Positions 1 through 9,845 of a stretch of 54,317 nucleotides of DNA are shown in pieces. The notes beneath the pieces were generated by a model that did not search any database, was not told the origin of the DNA, and saw only the letters and a list, made by a program, of their open reading frames with translations. The position numbers and the translations under genes were made by a program. The DNA comes from Neisseria sp. (GTDB lineage: Bacteria; Pseudomonadota; Gammaproteobacteria; Burkholderiales; Neisseriaceae), in the NCBI RefSeq assembly GCF_030523955.1, contig NZ_JAUNHL010000017.1:1-54317 (forward strand), in the 5' to 3' direction. Each line of letters begins with the position of its first letter. Position 1 is the stretch's first letter.

Positions 1-554
1 TCGTCGTCGCGGCCGATAACGGGGTCGAGCTTGCCTTCGCGGGCGCGCTGGGTTAAATCGAGGGTGTATTTTTTCAGGGCTTCGCGTTGGTCTTCGGCGT
101 TGGGGTTATCCACAGCCGCACCGCCGCGCACCGCATCAATAGCGGCATTGATGTTTTGTTCGGTGGCACCGGCGTTTCTCAGGATTTTGCCGGTGGTGTC
201 GTTCTGCTGCACCAGCGCCAGCGGGAAGAGTTCGCTGGCAATATAGGCATCACCGCGTTTGGTGGCGGCTTTATCCATCAGGTTCAGCACGGCCTGCAAT
301 TCGCGGCTGGGCGGAATTTCGCCGCCTTGGCCGGACACTTTGGGCAGGCTGTTTAAGGTTTGCTGCAACTGCTGTTTCACTTGGGCCACGTTTACGCCGG
401 CGTGGGCGAGCAAGGCGGTGATGCCGCTGTCGTCATCCAGCAGGGCTTTGAGCACGTGGCCGGCTTCGAGATAGCTGTTGTCAGCGGCAAGCGCCAAGCT
501 TTGGCCGTCGGCAAGGGCTTGTTGGAATTTTGCGGTTAATTTATCGAATCTCAT
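1..554 (-). CDS. clpB: ATP-dependent disaggregase ClpB, N-terminal part (runs off the window)
   Basis: The reverse strand reads 184 codons from ATG at 554 to the window edge. The product starts MRFDKLTAKFQQALADGQSL. Residues 1-145 or so form the Clp N-domain, with its double repeat (around 'AGHVLKALL' and 'ASELFPLAL'). The 'LDPVIGRDD' segment at 176-184 opens the first AAA+ domain; Walker A lies outside the window. ClpB is a cytoplasmic hexameric disaggregase that works with DnaK to recover aggregated proteins after heat stress. GGAG lies about 10 nt before the ATG. A sigma-32-like promoter is visible upstream (see 648-675). Identity is firm; only the 5' part is seen. Confidence 0.95.
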   Translation of the reverse strand, partial: MRFDKLTAKFQQALADGQSLALAADNSYLEAGHVLKALLDDDSGITALLAHAGVNVAQVKQQLQQTLNSLPKVSGQGGEIPPSRELQAVLNLMDKAATKRGDAYIASELFPLALVQQNDTTGKILRNAGATEQNINAAIDAVRGGAAVDNPNAEDQREALKKYTLDLTQRAREGKLDPVIGRDD

Positions 555-647
555 GTTTTTTATTCTCCATCCAATATGATTGGAAATTTGCCGGAATATG
601 GGGATAAACGGCAAATTGTTTATTAATTAAAAATACTGTTGCACTGT

Positions 648-675
648 ATATGCGGCGCCTGTGGATAACTTCAAC
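648..675 (-). promoter_or_regulatory. Candidate sigma-32 (heat-shock) promoter of clpB, overlapping a DnaA-box-like 9-mer
   Basis: On the reverse strand GTTGAAG (675-669) is followed after 13 bases by CCGCATAT (655-648). This resembles the sigma-32 consensus CTTGAA-N13-CCCCATNT, about 95 bases before the clpB start. The spacer contains TTATCCACA (668-660), identical to the DnaA-box consensus; this may be coincidence. The promoter call rests on motif similarity and on the known heat-shock control of clpB. Confidence 0.4.
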
Positions 676-732
676 GGCATAGGGCAATTATTTTTATAAA
701 TATTTGACAAACAAAAAATTATTTTCGATTGG

Positions 733-1329
733 TTAACGGCATTGCCCGTTGCGGCAAACATTGGTAGAAGGTGAGGTCGAAATGCGCGGCGTACCGGCCG
801 GCGGGGTAGTTTGCCGGTTATTGTTTAACTGCGGCGGCGGATAGGCAATGCGGCCTCCTGTTTCGTTGCGCGGGCGTGAGGAAGGCGGTTGGCGGCTGTC
901 TTCGCGCCGCAGAATATCGTTTTGCCGGCGCATATTTTCGCGTTGCCGTTTCAGCTGCTCACGCCGGCGCAGTTCGTTGCGCAAGCGTTGGTTTTCCAAT
1001 CTTTCTCGATTCACCAATTGATCGTCATAATAGCGTTGGCGCTCACGCTGCCGCTCCTCCCATTCCCGCTCGGCGCGTGCGCGTTGTAGTTCGTTCAAAC
1101 GGCGTTGCTGACGGATAAGATCGTTGTTTACGCCTTCATCGTAAATAATGATGGAAGCGGGCGGCACGGGATAATAATCGCGGTAAATCACGGTATTACC
1201 TTCATAAACGCGGCGCACGGGTTGCGGATAAAGCGGCTGTTCGCCGGCAACGGTGTCCGGCGGCACCACCACACAGGCGCTCAGGGCGGCGGTGGCACAC
1301 ACCAGCAGGGTGTGGCGGATGGTTTTCAT
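733..1329 (-). CDS. Predicted lipoprotein with a charged Arg/Glu/Gln-rich body
   Basis: A 198-residue product starts MKTIRHTLLVCATAALSAC, a lipoprotein signal peptide with lipobox LSAC and lipidation at Cys19. The middle (roughly 65-150) is very rich in Arg, Glu and Gln and looks like a long helix or coiled coil. The C-terminus is Pro/Asn/Thr-rich and ends in a short CRNGQC motif with two cysteines. The frame stays open to 1386, but ATG at 1329 has a strong GGGAGGAAA ribosome site and the signal peptide, so I use it. It lies upstream of clpB on the same strand. The function is unknown. Confidence 0.8.
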   Translation of the reverse strand: MKTIRHTLLVCATAALSACVVVPPDTVAGEQPLYPQPVRRVYEGNTVIYRDYYPVPPASIIIYDEGVNNDLIRQQRRLNELQRARAEREWEERQRERQRYYDDQLVNRERLENQRLRNELRRREQLKRQRENMRRQNDILRREDSRQPPSSRPRNETGGRIAYPPPQLNNNRQTTPPAGTPRISTSPSTNVCRNGQCR

Positions 1330-1461
1330 GATGATTTCCTCCCGGGTTGATAATTTATCATGCGCCAGATAGCGGATAACTGGCAAGTAAAGGAATGCAA
1401 GCTTTGTCTAAAATCCGTGTACGCCATTTGGGTTTTCTTGAAAACAGCCGGTTGCTGCCGG

Positions 1462-1553
1462 AATGCCTGTCTGAAAATGTTACAATCGCTTTTTTCAGAC
1501 AGGCATTCTGTTTGTATCGAACTTCTTCCCAGCAAAATTTTTTCAGACAGGCA
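1462..1553. repeat. Three DNA uptake sequences (DUS), two as an inverted pair
   Basis: TGCCTGTCTGAA at 1464-1475 and its complement at 1494-1505 form an inverted pair with a 16-bp core arm. A third copy (complement) is at 1542-1553, just before radA. The pair lies between divergent genes, so it is probably an uptake signal rather than a needed terminator. Confidence 0.85.
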
Positions 1554-1563
1554 TACGAACATT

Positions 1564-2943
<1,380 letters not shown>

Positions 2944-2984
2944 AGGCTTTTTATGGTGGCTGCGTTTGATGTTCGACAAGTCGG

Positions 2985-3219
2985 TATAGCGGATTAACTT
3001 AACTTTCGCGAAAGCGCTGCCGCGCCTTGCTCTACTATAGTCGATTCAAATAAAATGTCCGGTAGAGCGCGGACGTTTTCGTCCGCTTTTTATGTAGGAT
3101 TCTGGATATTTTACGGACGGGGACGTCCGCGCTCCAATATCGGAGTTTTATTTTAAATCCACTATACTTGTATTGTCTGCGGTTTGCTGTCTTGTATCGC
3201 AGTCATTCAACCCGCTATA
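2985..3219. mobile_element. Correia-type element (CREE, short form) split by a nested MITE
   Basis: TATAGCGGATTAACTTAACT (2985-3004) opens the element and ...CCCGCTATA closes it at 3219. The two halves match the intact short CREE at 37125-37231. Removing the nested 127-bp element (3038-3164) and one TA leaves 106 bp, the size of the internally deleted CREE class. The target in the intact copy reads TACTACTTGTA; here it is split at the TA, which is duplicated (3036-3037 and 3165-3166). Confidence 0.85.
3038..3164 (+). mobile_element. 127-bp TA-flanked miniature inverted-repeat element, copy 1
   Basis: Starts TAGTCGATTCAAATAAAATG and ends with the imperfect complement (AAATCCACTA), flanked by a duplicated TA. 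Internally there are two GC-rich hairpins built on GCGGACG and CGTCCGC. Near-identical copies are at 20519-20644 (reverse) and 31070-31196. There is no coding capacity. The TA duplication and the ends, which resemble Correia ends (TATAG-GATT), suggest mobilisation by an IS630/Tc1-type transposase; this is inference. Confidence 0.85.
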
Positions 3220-3245
3220 GTGTTGAAATGAAATTTCATCGCAAG

Positions 3246-3274
3246 AAAAAACGCATCCTTTCGGATGCGTTTTT
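3246..3274 (-). terminator. Rho-independent terminator after cstA-ybdD
   Basis: AAAACGCATCC-TTTC-GGATGCGTTTTT is a strong hairpin with a T-run in either direction. It lies just past the end of the ybdD/cstA genes on the reverse strand. A DUS (3279-3290) sits between it and the gene. Confidence 0.85.
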
Positions 3275-3291
3275 CGGTTTCAGACAGGCAT

Positions 3292-3492
3292 TCAACAGCA
3301 TTTCCCGCCGTTACTGCCGCAACGGCGTTTGCTGCAATAGTCTTGAAACTGCTGCTCGCTCATCACCGGCGCGTTCGGATTGTGTCGGCGCTGACGTGCC
3401 ACATAATTGGCATAATCCGGCAGGCCGGCCATCAGATTGGCGGCTTGGCGCAGAGCCTGCCAGCGTTGGCTGAGCTTTTGCTTAAGACTCAT
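3292..3492 (-). CDS. YbdD/YjiX family small protein, CstA partner
   Basis: A 66-residue, Arg/Lys/Cys-rich protein starting MSLKQKLSQRWQALRQAANL, with the family 'GLPDYANYVARQRRHNP' core and a Cys-rich end (CGSNGGKCC). Its start overlaps the cstA stop by 11 bases, the usual arrangement in which this DUF466-type gene follows cstA/btsT. In enterobacteria the partners are needed together for pyruvate uptake; a similar role here is inferred. The DUS after the gene runs into its stop codon region. Confidence 0.85.
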   Translation of the reverse strand: MSLKQKLSQRWQALRQAANLMAGLPDYANYVARQRRHNPNAPVMSEQQFQDYCSKRRCGSNGGKCC

Positions 3493-5554
3493 GCTGTCCG
3501 ACCTCGTTGCGGAAGGTAGCCGGTACTTCTTTCGAAGTCGGCCAAGCCACTTTGCGGGCTTTTAACGCCACGCGCAGGCCGTGGAAGGCGACGATGACCA
3601 CAACTGATAAGAACAACACGGCCAATCCGGAATTAACGTAATCGTTAAAAATAATACGCGACATTTCGGCGGCATTCTTGGCCGGAGCCAATACTTTGCC
3701 TTCGGCGGCGGCGGCACTGTATTTTTGTGCGTGTGCCAGGAAGCTGATGCGCGGGTCGCTATGGAACAGTTTTTGCAAACCGGCGTAACAGGTTACGAAC
3801 AGTACCGCGCAAGCGGGCACCAAAGTCACCCATACATAACGCTCGCGTTTCATCTTCACCAATACCACGCTGCACATAATCAGCGCCACGCCCGCCAGCA
3901 TCTGGTTGGCGATGCCGAACAGCGGCCATAAGGAGTTGATGCCGCCCAGCGGATCGGTTACGCCTGCATAGAGGAAATAACCCCACAGGGCAACGCCGAG
4001 GAAGGTTGCTACCAAGTTGGCCGGCAGGCTGTCGGTATTGCCGAACGGTTTATAGAACACGCTACCCAAGTCTTGAATCATAAAACGGGCGACACGGGTG
4101 CCCGCATCGACTGCGGTTAAGATAAACAAGGCTTCAAACAGCAACGCGAAGTGGTACCAGAAGGCCATCATGCCGGGGCCGGAAACCAGTTGGCTCATGA
4201 TGTGCGCCATGCCGACCGCAAGTGTCGGCGCACCGCCGGCGCGGGAAAGAATGGTGTTTTCGCCCACGTCTTTGGCCATTTGCAACAGGGTGGCTTCGGT
4301 AACCGGGAAGCCCAGTTTATTGGTAATCACCGCAGCGGCTTGCGCGGCATCGGTACCGATTAAGGCTGCCGGGCTGTTCATGGCGAAGTAAACACCGGTA
4401 TCCAGTGAAGCGGCCGCTGCCAGCGCCATGATGGCGACAAAGCTTTCCATCAGCATACCGCCGTAACCAATCATGCGCACATGGGTTTCGTTTTCCACCA
4501 TTTTAGGCGTAGTACCCGAAGAAATCAGCGCATGGAAGCCGGAAACGGCACCGCAGGCAATGGTAATAAACAGGAAGGGGAACAGTGCGCCGGAGAATAC
4601 CGGGCCGGTACCGTCGATAAATTTGGTTACCGCCGGCATTTGCAGCGTCGGATTCACCACCACGATACCGATAGCCAGCGCCACGATGGTGCCGATTTTC
4701 AGGAAAGTAGAGAGATAATCGCGCGGAGTCAGCAAGAGCCAAACCGGCAATACGGCGGCGACAAAGCCGTAAATCATAATCGCCCAAGTCAATTGTACGC
4801 CGTCCAAATCAAACCAATGACCGAACGAGCTGTGCGCCACGTCTTCGCCGTAGATAATCGCCAGCATCAGCAAAATCACGCCGACAATCGAAATTTCGCC
4901 GATTTTGCCGGGGCGGATAAAACGGGTATAAATACCCATAAACAGTGCGATCGGAATGGTGGCGGCGATGGTGAAGGTACCCCACGGGCTGTGAACCAAA
5001 GCTTTCACCACAATCAGCGCCAATACCGCCATGATGATGATCATAATCATCAGAATGCCGATGGAAGCGATTACGCCGGCTACCGGGCCGAGCTCTTGTT
5101 TCACGATATCGCCCAAGGATTTGCCGTCGCGCCGCATGGAAACGAACAGCACCACCATATCTTGCACGGCACCGGCAAACACCACGCCGAAAATAATCCA
5201 TAATGTTCCCGGCAGATAGCCCATCTGAGCGGCCAATACCGGGCCGACCAGAGGTCCGGCACCGGCGATGGCGGCAAAATGGTGGCCGAACAGCACGCCT
5301 TTGCTGGTCGGCACATAATCCAAGCCGTCGTTATAGCGTTCGGCTGGTGTTAAGCGGTTGGGATCGAGTTGCAAAACTTTTTTGGCGATATAGAGGCTGT
5401 AATAGCGAAACGCGATGCAGTACACCGAAATGGCGGCACTCACCATCCAAATCGCACTGACCTGTTCGCCACGGCTGAGCGCCAGCGTGGTAAAGGAGGC
5501 AACACCCACCAATACCACGAGCCCCCACACCACAACGGATCGAAGCATATTCAT
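3482..5554 (-). CDS. cstA: Carbon starvation protein CstA (peptide/pyruvate transporter family)
   Basis: The 690-residue integral membrane protein starts MNMLRSVVVWGLVVLVGVAS and carries the family signatures 'GHHFAAIAGAGPLVGPVLAA' (about 90-110) and 'SGFHALISSGTTPK' (about 355-370). It has some 16-18 predicted membrane segments, and its length fits E. coli CstA (701) and BtsT (716). The family takes up peptides or pyruvate when carbon is scarce. The frame stays open to 5635, but ATG at 5554 has AAGGAT a few bases upstream and gives the normal N-terminus. It is followed by the overlapping ybdD/yjiX gene. Confidence 0.94.
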   Translation of the reverse strand: MNMLRSVVVWGLVVLVGVASFTTLALSRGEQVSAIWMVSAAISVYCIAFRYYSLYIAKKVLQLDPNRLTPAERYNDGLDYVPTSKGVLFGHHFAAIAGAGPLVGPVLAAQMGYLPGTLWIIFGVVFAGAVQDMVVLFVSMRRDGKSLGDIVKQELGPVAGVIASIGILMIMIIIMAVLALIVVKALVHSPWGTFTIAATIPIALFMGIYTRFIRPGKIGEISIVGVILLMLAIIYGEDVAHSSFGHWFDLDGVQLTWAIMIYGFVAAVLPVWLLLTPRDYLSTFLKIGTIVALAIGIVVVNPTLQMPAVTKFIDGTGPVFSGALFPFLFITIACGAVSGFHALISSGTTPKMVENETHVRMIGYGGMLMESFVAIMALAAAASLDTGVYFAMNSPAALIGTDAAQAAAVITNKLGFPVTEATLLQMAKDVGENTILSRAGGAPTLAVGMAHIMSQLVSGPGMMAFWYHFALLFEALFILTAVDAGTRVARFMIQDLGSVFYKPFGNTDSLPANLVATFLGVALWGYFLYAGVTDPLGGINSLWPLFGIANQMLAGVALIMCSVVLVKMKRERYVWVTLVPACAVLFVTCYAGLQKLFHSDPRISFLAHAQKYSAAAAEGKVLAPAKNAAEMSRIIFNDYVNSGLAVLFLSVVVIVAFHGLRVALKARKVAWPTSKEVPATFRNEVGQHES

Positions 5555-5690
5555 GAATATATCCTTGGCTTGTATCGTAAAATAATGTTGAGAAAATGGT
5601 TTTGCGGGTTGTAATTGAATGTAACCGCAAAACACGCCGCCAGATTAACATAAACGGCGGAAATGTTAAATATGTCTTTACATTGAAGAA

Positions 5691-5755
5691 TGCCTGTCTG
5701 AAAGCCTTGCAGCCCGCAAATGTTTTCAGACAGGCATTTAGTTTTCAGACAGGCA
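5691..5755. repeat. Three DUS copies between cstA and dusA
   Basis: TGCCTGTCTGAA at 5691-5702, with complements at 5725-5736 and 5744-5755. The last two are direct repeats. They precede the TATAAT box (5773-5778) of the divergent dusA gene. Confidence 0.85.
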
Positions 5756-5808
5756 TTTAAAGCAGATTTTGATATAATGGCGCACTTTTCCGCTTGGTTG
5801 CCTTTCGC

Positions 5809-6819
5809 ATGAACAAATCCTTACCGTCCCGCCGTTTATCGGTTGCCCCCATGCTCGACTGGACCGACCGTCATTACCGCTATATGGCGCGCCAAATCAG
5901 CCGCCACACCTGGCTTTACACCGAAATGATTAATGCCGGTGCGATTATCTATGGCGATCCCGAGCGTTTTTTATTGAAAAACGACTGCGAAAATCCGGTG
6001 GCGTTACAACTGGGCGGCAGCGAACCGCAAGCGCTGGCCGCCGCCGCGCAAAAAGCGGCGGCTTGGCATTACGATGAAATCAACCTCAATTGCGGCTGCC
6101 CCAGCCCGCGCGTGCAAAAAGGCGCGTTCGGCGCCTGTTTGATGAACGAAACCGCTTTGGTGGCCGATTGTCTGAACGCCATGCAGGATGCGGCACCGGA
6201 ATGCGTGGTTACCGTCAAACACCGTATCGGCGTCGATAAGCAGACCGATTATCAGGTAGTCGCCGATTTTGTCGGCACTTTGCGCGAGAAAACCGCCTGC
6301 CGCACCTTTATCGTGCATGCCCGAAACGCTTGGCTCAACGGTTTGTCGCCCAAAGAAAACCGTGAAATTCCGCCCTTGAAATACGATTATGTATACCGCT
6401 TAAAGCAAGAATTCGCCGACTTGGAAATCATCATCAACGGCGGCATCAAAACCAACGAAGAAATCGCACTTCATTTAAACCACGTAGACGGCGTGATGAT
6501 AGGGCGCGAGTGTTACCACAATCCCATGATCATGCGCGATTGGGATAATTTATTTTACAGCGATACCCGGCCGGCAATTGAATACGAAGAGTTGGTATTA
6601 CGCTTGCAAGACTATGCCGCCGTTCAAATCGCCGCCGGTCGCGGTACCATCTTGCGCCATATGGTCCGTCATTATTTGGGGTTGATGCATGGTTTGAAAG
6701 GTGCGCGTCAATGGCGGCGTATGTTGTCGGATGCCCAATTGTTGAAACCCAACCGCCCGGAATTGATTGCCCAAGCATGGGCACAAGTGGTGCAGGCCGA
6801 CGGGCGCTTTGCCTCATAG
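5809..6819 (+). CDS. dusA: tRNA-dihydrouridine(20/20a) synthase DusA
   Basis: The 336-residue flavoenzyme reduces uridine 20/20a in the D-loop of tRNAs using FMN and NADPH. The start of the TIM barrel reads LSVAPMLDWTDRHYRYMARQ, typical of DusA. The active-site stretch 'NLNCGCPSPRVQKGAFGACLM' carries the conserved GCP cysteine (about Cys97). FMN phosphate-binding glycines lie in 'IIINGGIKT' and 'GVMIGREC'. ATG at 5809 is preferred over an in-frame ATG 15 bases upstream, since it gives the usual N-terminus. A TATAAT box lies at 5773-5778. A lone DUS separates it from thyA. Confidence 0.94.
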   Translation: MNKSLPSRRLSVAPMLDWTDRHYRYMARQISRHTWLYTEMINAGAIIYGDPERFLLKNDCENPVALQLGGSEPQALAAAAQKAAAWHYDEINLNCGCPSPRVQKGAFGACLMNETALVADCLNAMQDAAPECVVTVKHRIGVDKQTDYQVVADFVGTLREKTACRTFIVHARNAWLNGLSPKENREIPPLKYDYVYRLKQEFADLEIIINGGIKTNEEIALHLNHVDGVMIGRECYHNPMIMRDWDNLFYSDTRPAIEYEELVLRLQDYAAVQIAAGRGTILRHMVRHYLGLMHGLKGARQWRRMLSDAQLLKPNRPELIAQAWAQVVQADGRFAS

Positions 6820-6916
6820 AGAATAGCGCGGAATGTTTTCAGACAGGCATAGGCAAGAAAAATACAGCGGTCGGCAGAATACCGGATATTTTGCCCACAT
6901 CATCAGGAAAAATCAC

Positions 6917-7711
6917 ATGAAACAATATCTCGACTTAATGCGCCATGTCATGAAGGAAGGCCACGACAAATCCGACCGTACCGGCACCGGTACCCGTTCG
7001 GTATTCGGTTATCAAATGCGTTTTGATTTAAGCGAAGGCTTCCCTTTGCTCACCACCAAAAAATTGCACCTGCGCTCGATTATTCACGAATTGTTGTGGT
7101 TTTTAAAAGGCGACACCAACATCAAATATTTGAAAGACAACCAAGTATCGATTTGGGACGAATGGGCCGACGAAAACGGCGATCTGGGCCCGGTTTACGG
7201 CTATCAATGGCGCTCTTGGCCCACGCCCGACGGCCGGCACATCGACCAAATCCAAAACATCATCCGGCAAATCCAAAGCAATCCCGATTCGCGCCGCATC
7301 ATCGTTTCGGCCTGGAATCCCGCATTGGTCGACCAAATGGCGCTGCCGCCTTGCCATGCGCTGTTTCAGTTTTATGTGGCCGAGGGCAAATTATCCTGCC
7401 AGCTTTACCAGCGCAGCGCCGATATTTTCCTCGGCGTACCGTTCAACATCGCCAGCTATGCTCTGCTGACCATGATGATTGCACAGGTATGCGATCTAGA
7501 AGCCGGCGAGTTTATCCACACCTTCGGCGACGCCCATATATACAGCAATCATTTCGAGCAAGTGGCCTTACAGCTTAGCCGCGAACCGCGCTCATTGCCG
7601 CAAATGAAGCTTAATCCGGCGGTAAAAGATTTGTTTGACTTCAAATTCGAGGATTTCGAGCTTACCGGTTACGATCCGCATCCGCATATCGCCGGCAAAG
7701 TAGCCGTATAA
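6917..7711 (+). CDS. thyA: Thymidylate synthase ThyA
   Basis: The 264-residue protein has the same length as E. coli ThyA. The nucleophile is Cys146 in [14 protein letters not shown]. Other signatures are [18 protein letters not shown] near the N-terminus, '[20 protein letters not shown]' for dUMP binding, and the C-terminal ...AGKVAV. It methylates dUMP to dTMP with methylene-tetrahydrofolate in the cytoplasm. The frame opens at 6833, but that leader is translated DUS (SDRH); ATG at 6917 has CAGGAAA upstream. Confidence 0.97.
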   Translation: MKQYLDLMRHVMKEGHDKSDRTGTGTRSVFGYQMRFDLSEGFPLLTTKKLHLRSIIHELLWFLKGDTNIKYLKDNQVSIWDEWADENGDLGPVYGYQWRSWPTPDGRHIDQIQNIIRQIQSNPDSRRIIVSAWNPALVDQMALPPCHALFQFYVAEGKLSCQLYQRSADIFLGVPFNIASYALLTMMIAQVCDLEAGEFIHTFGDAHIYSNHFEQVALQLSREPRSLPQMKLNPAVKDLFDFKFEDFELTGYDPHPHIAGKVAV

Positions 7712-7743
7712 CCAACACTAATAATCTGCAAAGGAGAGACTTA

Positions 7744-9375
7744 ATGACCACCAAACCCCGCACGCTCGCCTTATTCTGTACGCTTGCTTTTCTCGCTGCA
7801 TGCGGTCAATCGGAAACCGCCGATAAACAAAAAGGCCTGTCTGAAAACCCAAATACCGGCAATACGATTACCCGTAACAACACCGCCGAGCCGCAGTCTT
7901 TAGATCCGCACCAGATTACCGGCATTCCCGAAATCAACATCATCCGCGATTTGTTCGAGGGTTTGGTGCAAACCGATGAGAAAGGCGGGATCCAGCCGGC
8001 CATCGCCAAATCATGGGAGAGCAAAGACAACAAAACCTGGCTGTTTCACTTGCGCGAAGACGCCAAATGGAGCAACGGCGAGCCGGTAAGCGCCGAAGAT
8101 TTCGTTTACAGCTGGCGCCGTTTGGTCGACCCGAAAACCGGCTCGCCTTATGCCTCTTACCTGCAAGCGGCCAAAGTGGCCAATATCGACGACATCATCG
8201 CCGGCAAAAAATCGCCCGATACCTTGGGCATCAAAGCACTGGACGCGCATACGTTCGAAGTAACGCTGGATGCGCCGGTACCGTATTTCCCGAAACTGCT
8301 GTTTCACGCCGCCACCAAACCCGTGCCGAAAAAAGCCGTCGAACAATTCGGCAACAAATGGACGCAACCGGAAAACATGGTCAACAACGGCGCCTACAAA
8401 CTGAGCAAATGGGTGGTGAACGAACGCATCGAACTGGTAAAAAATCCGCAATATTATGATGCGGCCGCGGTAAAAACCGACAAAATCGTTCATCTGCCGA
8501 TTAGCTCGCAAAGCGAAGACGTGGCGCGCTATCAGGCCGGCGAAATCGACATCACCGATGCCTTGCCGCCCGAGCAATACGCCAAAATCAAAAGCGAGCA
8601 TGCCAACGAGTTGAAAACCAGCCCGATGCTGTGTACTTATTATCTGGAATTGAACAACAGCAAAACGCCGTTTAATGATGTGCGGGTACGCAAAGCCTTG
8701 TCCTTAGCGTTGGACAGAAACACGCTTGCCGAAAAAGTGCTCGGCCGCGGCGAAGAGCCTGCTTATAACTACACCCGCGTCGGCACCGCAGGCTTCGTGC
8801 CCAACGTGCCCGAATGGAGCCGCTGGGATTACGCCCGCAGAGTTGAAGAAGCGAAGAAACTGCTGCAAGAAGCCGGTTACAGCGAAGCCAAACCGCTCAC
8901 CTTCAGCTATCTTTATAATACTTCCGAACAGCACAAAAAAATCGCCGTAGCCATCGCCTCGATGTGGAAGCAAGCCTTGGGCAATGTGGATGTGAAACTG
9001 GAAAACCAGGAATGGAAAACCTATACCGACAGCCGTCGCAACGGCAACTACCAATTGGCGCGCGCATCTTGGTGCGGCGACTATAACGAACCCTCCACCT
9101 TCCTGAATACTTTAAGAAGCGGGCACAGCAGCAACCGTGCCAAATACAGCAATCCCGCCTACGATGCCTTGCTGGACCAGACCCTGCAAGCTGGCACGGA
9201 TGACAATACGCGCAGCAAGCTTTATACCGAAGCGGAAGCCGTTATCGACAAAGATACCGCCATTATCCCCACCCACGGTTTTGTCAATTCGCGCTTGGTT
9301 AAAGAACGTATCGGCGGCTATTCGACTGAAGACGTATTAAACGAATTGCCGAGCAAGAGGTTGTTTGTGAAATAA
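7744..9375 (+). CDS. OppA-type peptide ABC transporter substrate-binding lipoprotein
   Basis: The 543-residue protein begins with a lipoprotein signal ending FLAAC (lipidation at Cys20). The solute-binding family 5 fold follows: 'RNNTAEPQSLDPHQITGIPE', 'DLFEGLVQTDEKG', 'DAKWSNGEPVSAEDFVYSWRRLVDPKTGS', and the C-terminal 'AEAVIDKDTAIIPTH'. It should bind oligopeptides at the cytoplasmic membrane for an OppBCDF permease. No permease or ATPase genes are in the window, so it is an orphan binding protein here. A strong AAAGGAGAG lies just upstream. A near-DUS (GGCCTGTCTGAA) lies in the coding region after the lipobox. Confidence 0.9.
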   Translation: MTTKPRTLALFCTLAFLAACGQSETADKQKGLSENPNTGNTITRNNTAEPQSLDPHQITGIPEINIIRDLFEGLVQTDEKGGIQPAIAKSWESKDNKTWLFHLREDAKWSNGEPVSAEDFVYSWRRLVDPKTGSPYASYLQAAKVANIDDIIAGKKSPDTLGIKALDAHTFEVTLDAPVPYFPKLLFHAATKPVPKKAVEQFGNKWTQPENMVNNGAYKLSKWVVNERIELVKNPQYYDAAAVKTDKIVHLPISSQSEDVARYQAGEIDITDALPPEQYAKIKSEHANELKTSPMLCTYYLELNNSKTPFNDVRVRKALSLALDRNTLAEKVLGRGEEPAYNYTRVGTAGFVPNVPEWSRWDYARRVEEAKKLLQEAGYSEAKPLTFSYLYNTSEQHKKIAVAIASMWKQALGNVDVKLENQEWKTYTDSRRNGNYQLARASWCGDYNEPSTFLNTLRSGHSSNRAKYSNPAYDALLDQTLQAGTDDNTRSKLYTEAEAVIDKDTAIIPTHGFVNSRLVKERIGGYSTEDVLNELPSKRLFVK

Positions 9376-9378
9376 GTT

Positions 9379-9486
9379 TTCAGACAGGCATGGCATAGAT
9401 GGAATGATTTCGGTGCAAAACGCAAAAATAAGATTTAGATTTTTATAATGATTTTTGTGTTTTGCAGAAATCTTTGCCTGTCTGAA
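9379..9486. repeat. Outward-facing DUS pair after oppA-like gene
   Basis: TTCAGACAGGCA at 9379-9390 and TGCCTGTCTGAA at 9475-9486 form a wide inverted pair. A short tandem duplication (ACATATCCGTT, twice) follows at about 9489-9519. Confidence 0.8.
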
Positions 9487-9530
9487 AAAACATATCCGTT
9501 AAAAAAAACATATCCGTTTAAACCTCAATA

Positions 9531-9564
9531 AAAAACCGCTTCGTATCAAACGAAGCGGTTTTTT
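9531..9564 (-). terminator. Rho-independent terminator of the small lipoprotein gene
   Basis: AAAACCGCTTCG-TATCAAA-CGAAGCGGTTTT is a hairpin with A and T runs on both sides, so it can act for both converging genes. It lies 17 bases from the stop codon of the reverse-strand lipoprotein gene. Confidence 0.85.
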
Positions 9565-9581
9565 GCTTAGAAAGCTTCCGA

Positions 9582-9845
9582 TTACAGTTGCGGAGCAGAA
9601 GCAGGAGCCGGTTGTTCAGCGCCTTGAGGTGCAGCAGCAGGACGCTCGAAACCTTTAGCTTTCATACAAGCGTCAAATGCAGCGCGGTCGGCAGTTTCGC
9701 CAACGGTTTGACGGCACTCTTGCAGCGCAGTTTCAACGCTGGCATTAGCTTGCGGAGCAGCTTGAGTGTCTTCTTGCGGAGCAGAGCTGCTTGAACAAGC
9801 GGCCAACATCATAGCGGCAATAGAGGCAACCAATAATTTTTTCAT
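9582..9845 (-). CDS. Small predicted lipoprotein
   Basis: An 87-residue protein beginning MKKLLVASIAAMMLAACSSS, with lipobox LAAC and Cys17. The rest is Ala/Gln/Pro-rich, with a central pair of cysteines in 'ALQECRQTVGETADRAAFDACMKAKGFE' that could form a disulfide. I chose the ATG at 9845, which gives the signal peptide; AGAGAAAGG lies a few bases before it. The function is unknown. It has its own terminator and an AT-rich upstream region. Confidence 0.8.
   Translation of the reverse strand: MKKLLVASIAAMMLAACSSSSAPQEDTQAAPQANASVETALQECRQTVGETADRAAFDACMKAKGFERPAAAPQGAEQPAPASAPQL

Noticed and set aside
1360-1563. N-terminal extension of RadA in frame with the gene
   Set aside because: It translates DUS repeats (SDRH, LSENV) and a non-coding leader; the zinc-finger start at 1564 is the conserved one.
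4481-5203. Long open frame on the forward strand opposite cstA
   Set aside because: It is antisense to a clear membrane-transporter gene and has no recognisable fold or ribosome site; it reflects the codon bias of cstA.
5691-5755. DUS cluster as a riboswitch or small RNA
   Set aside because: It is fully explained by DUS repeats; there is no conserved riboswitch core.
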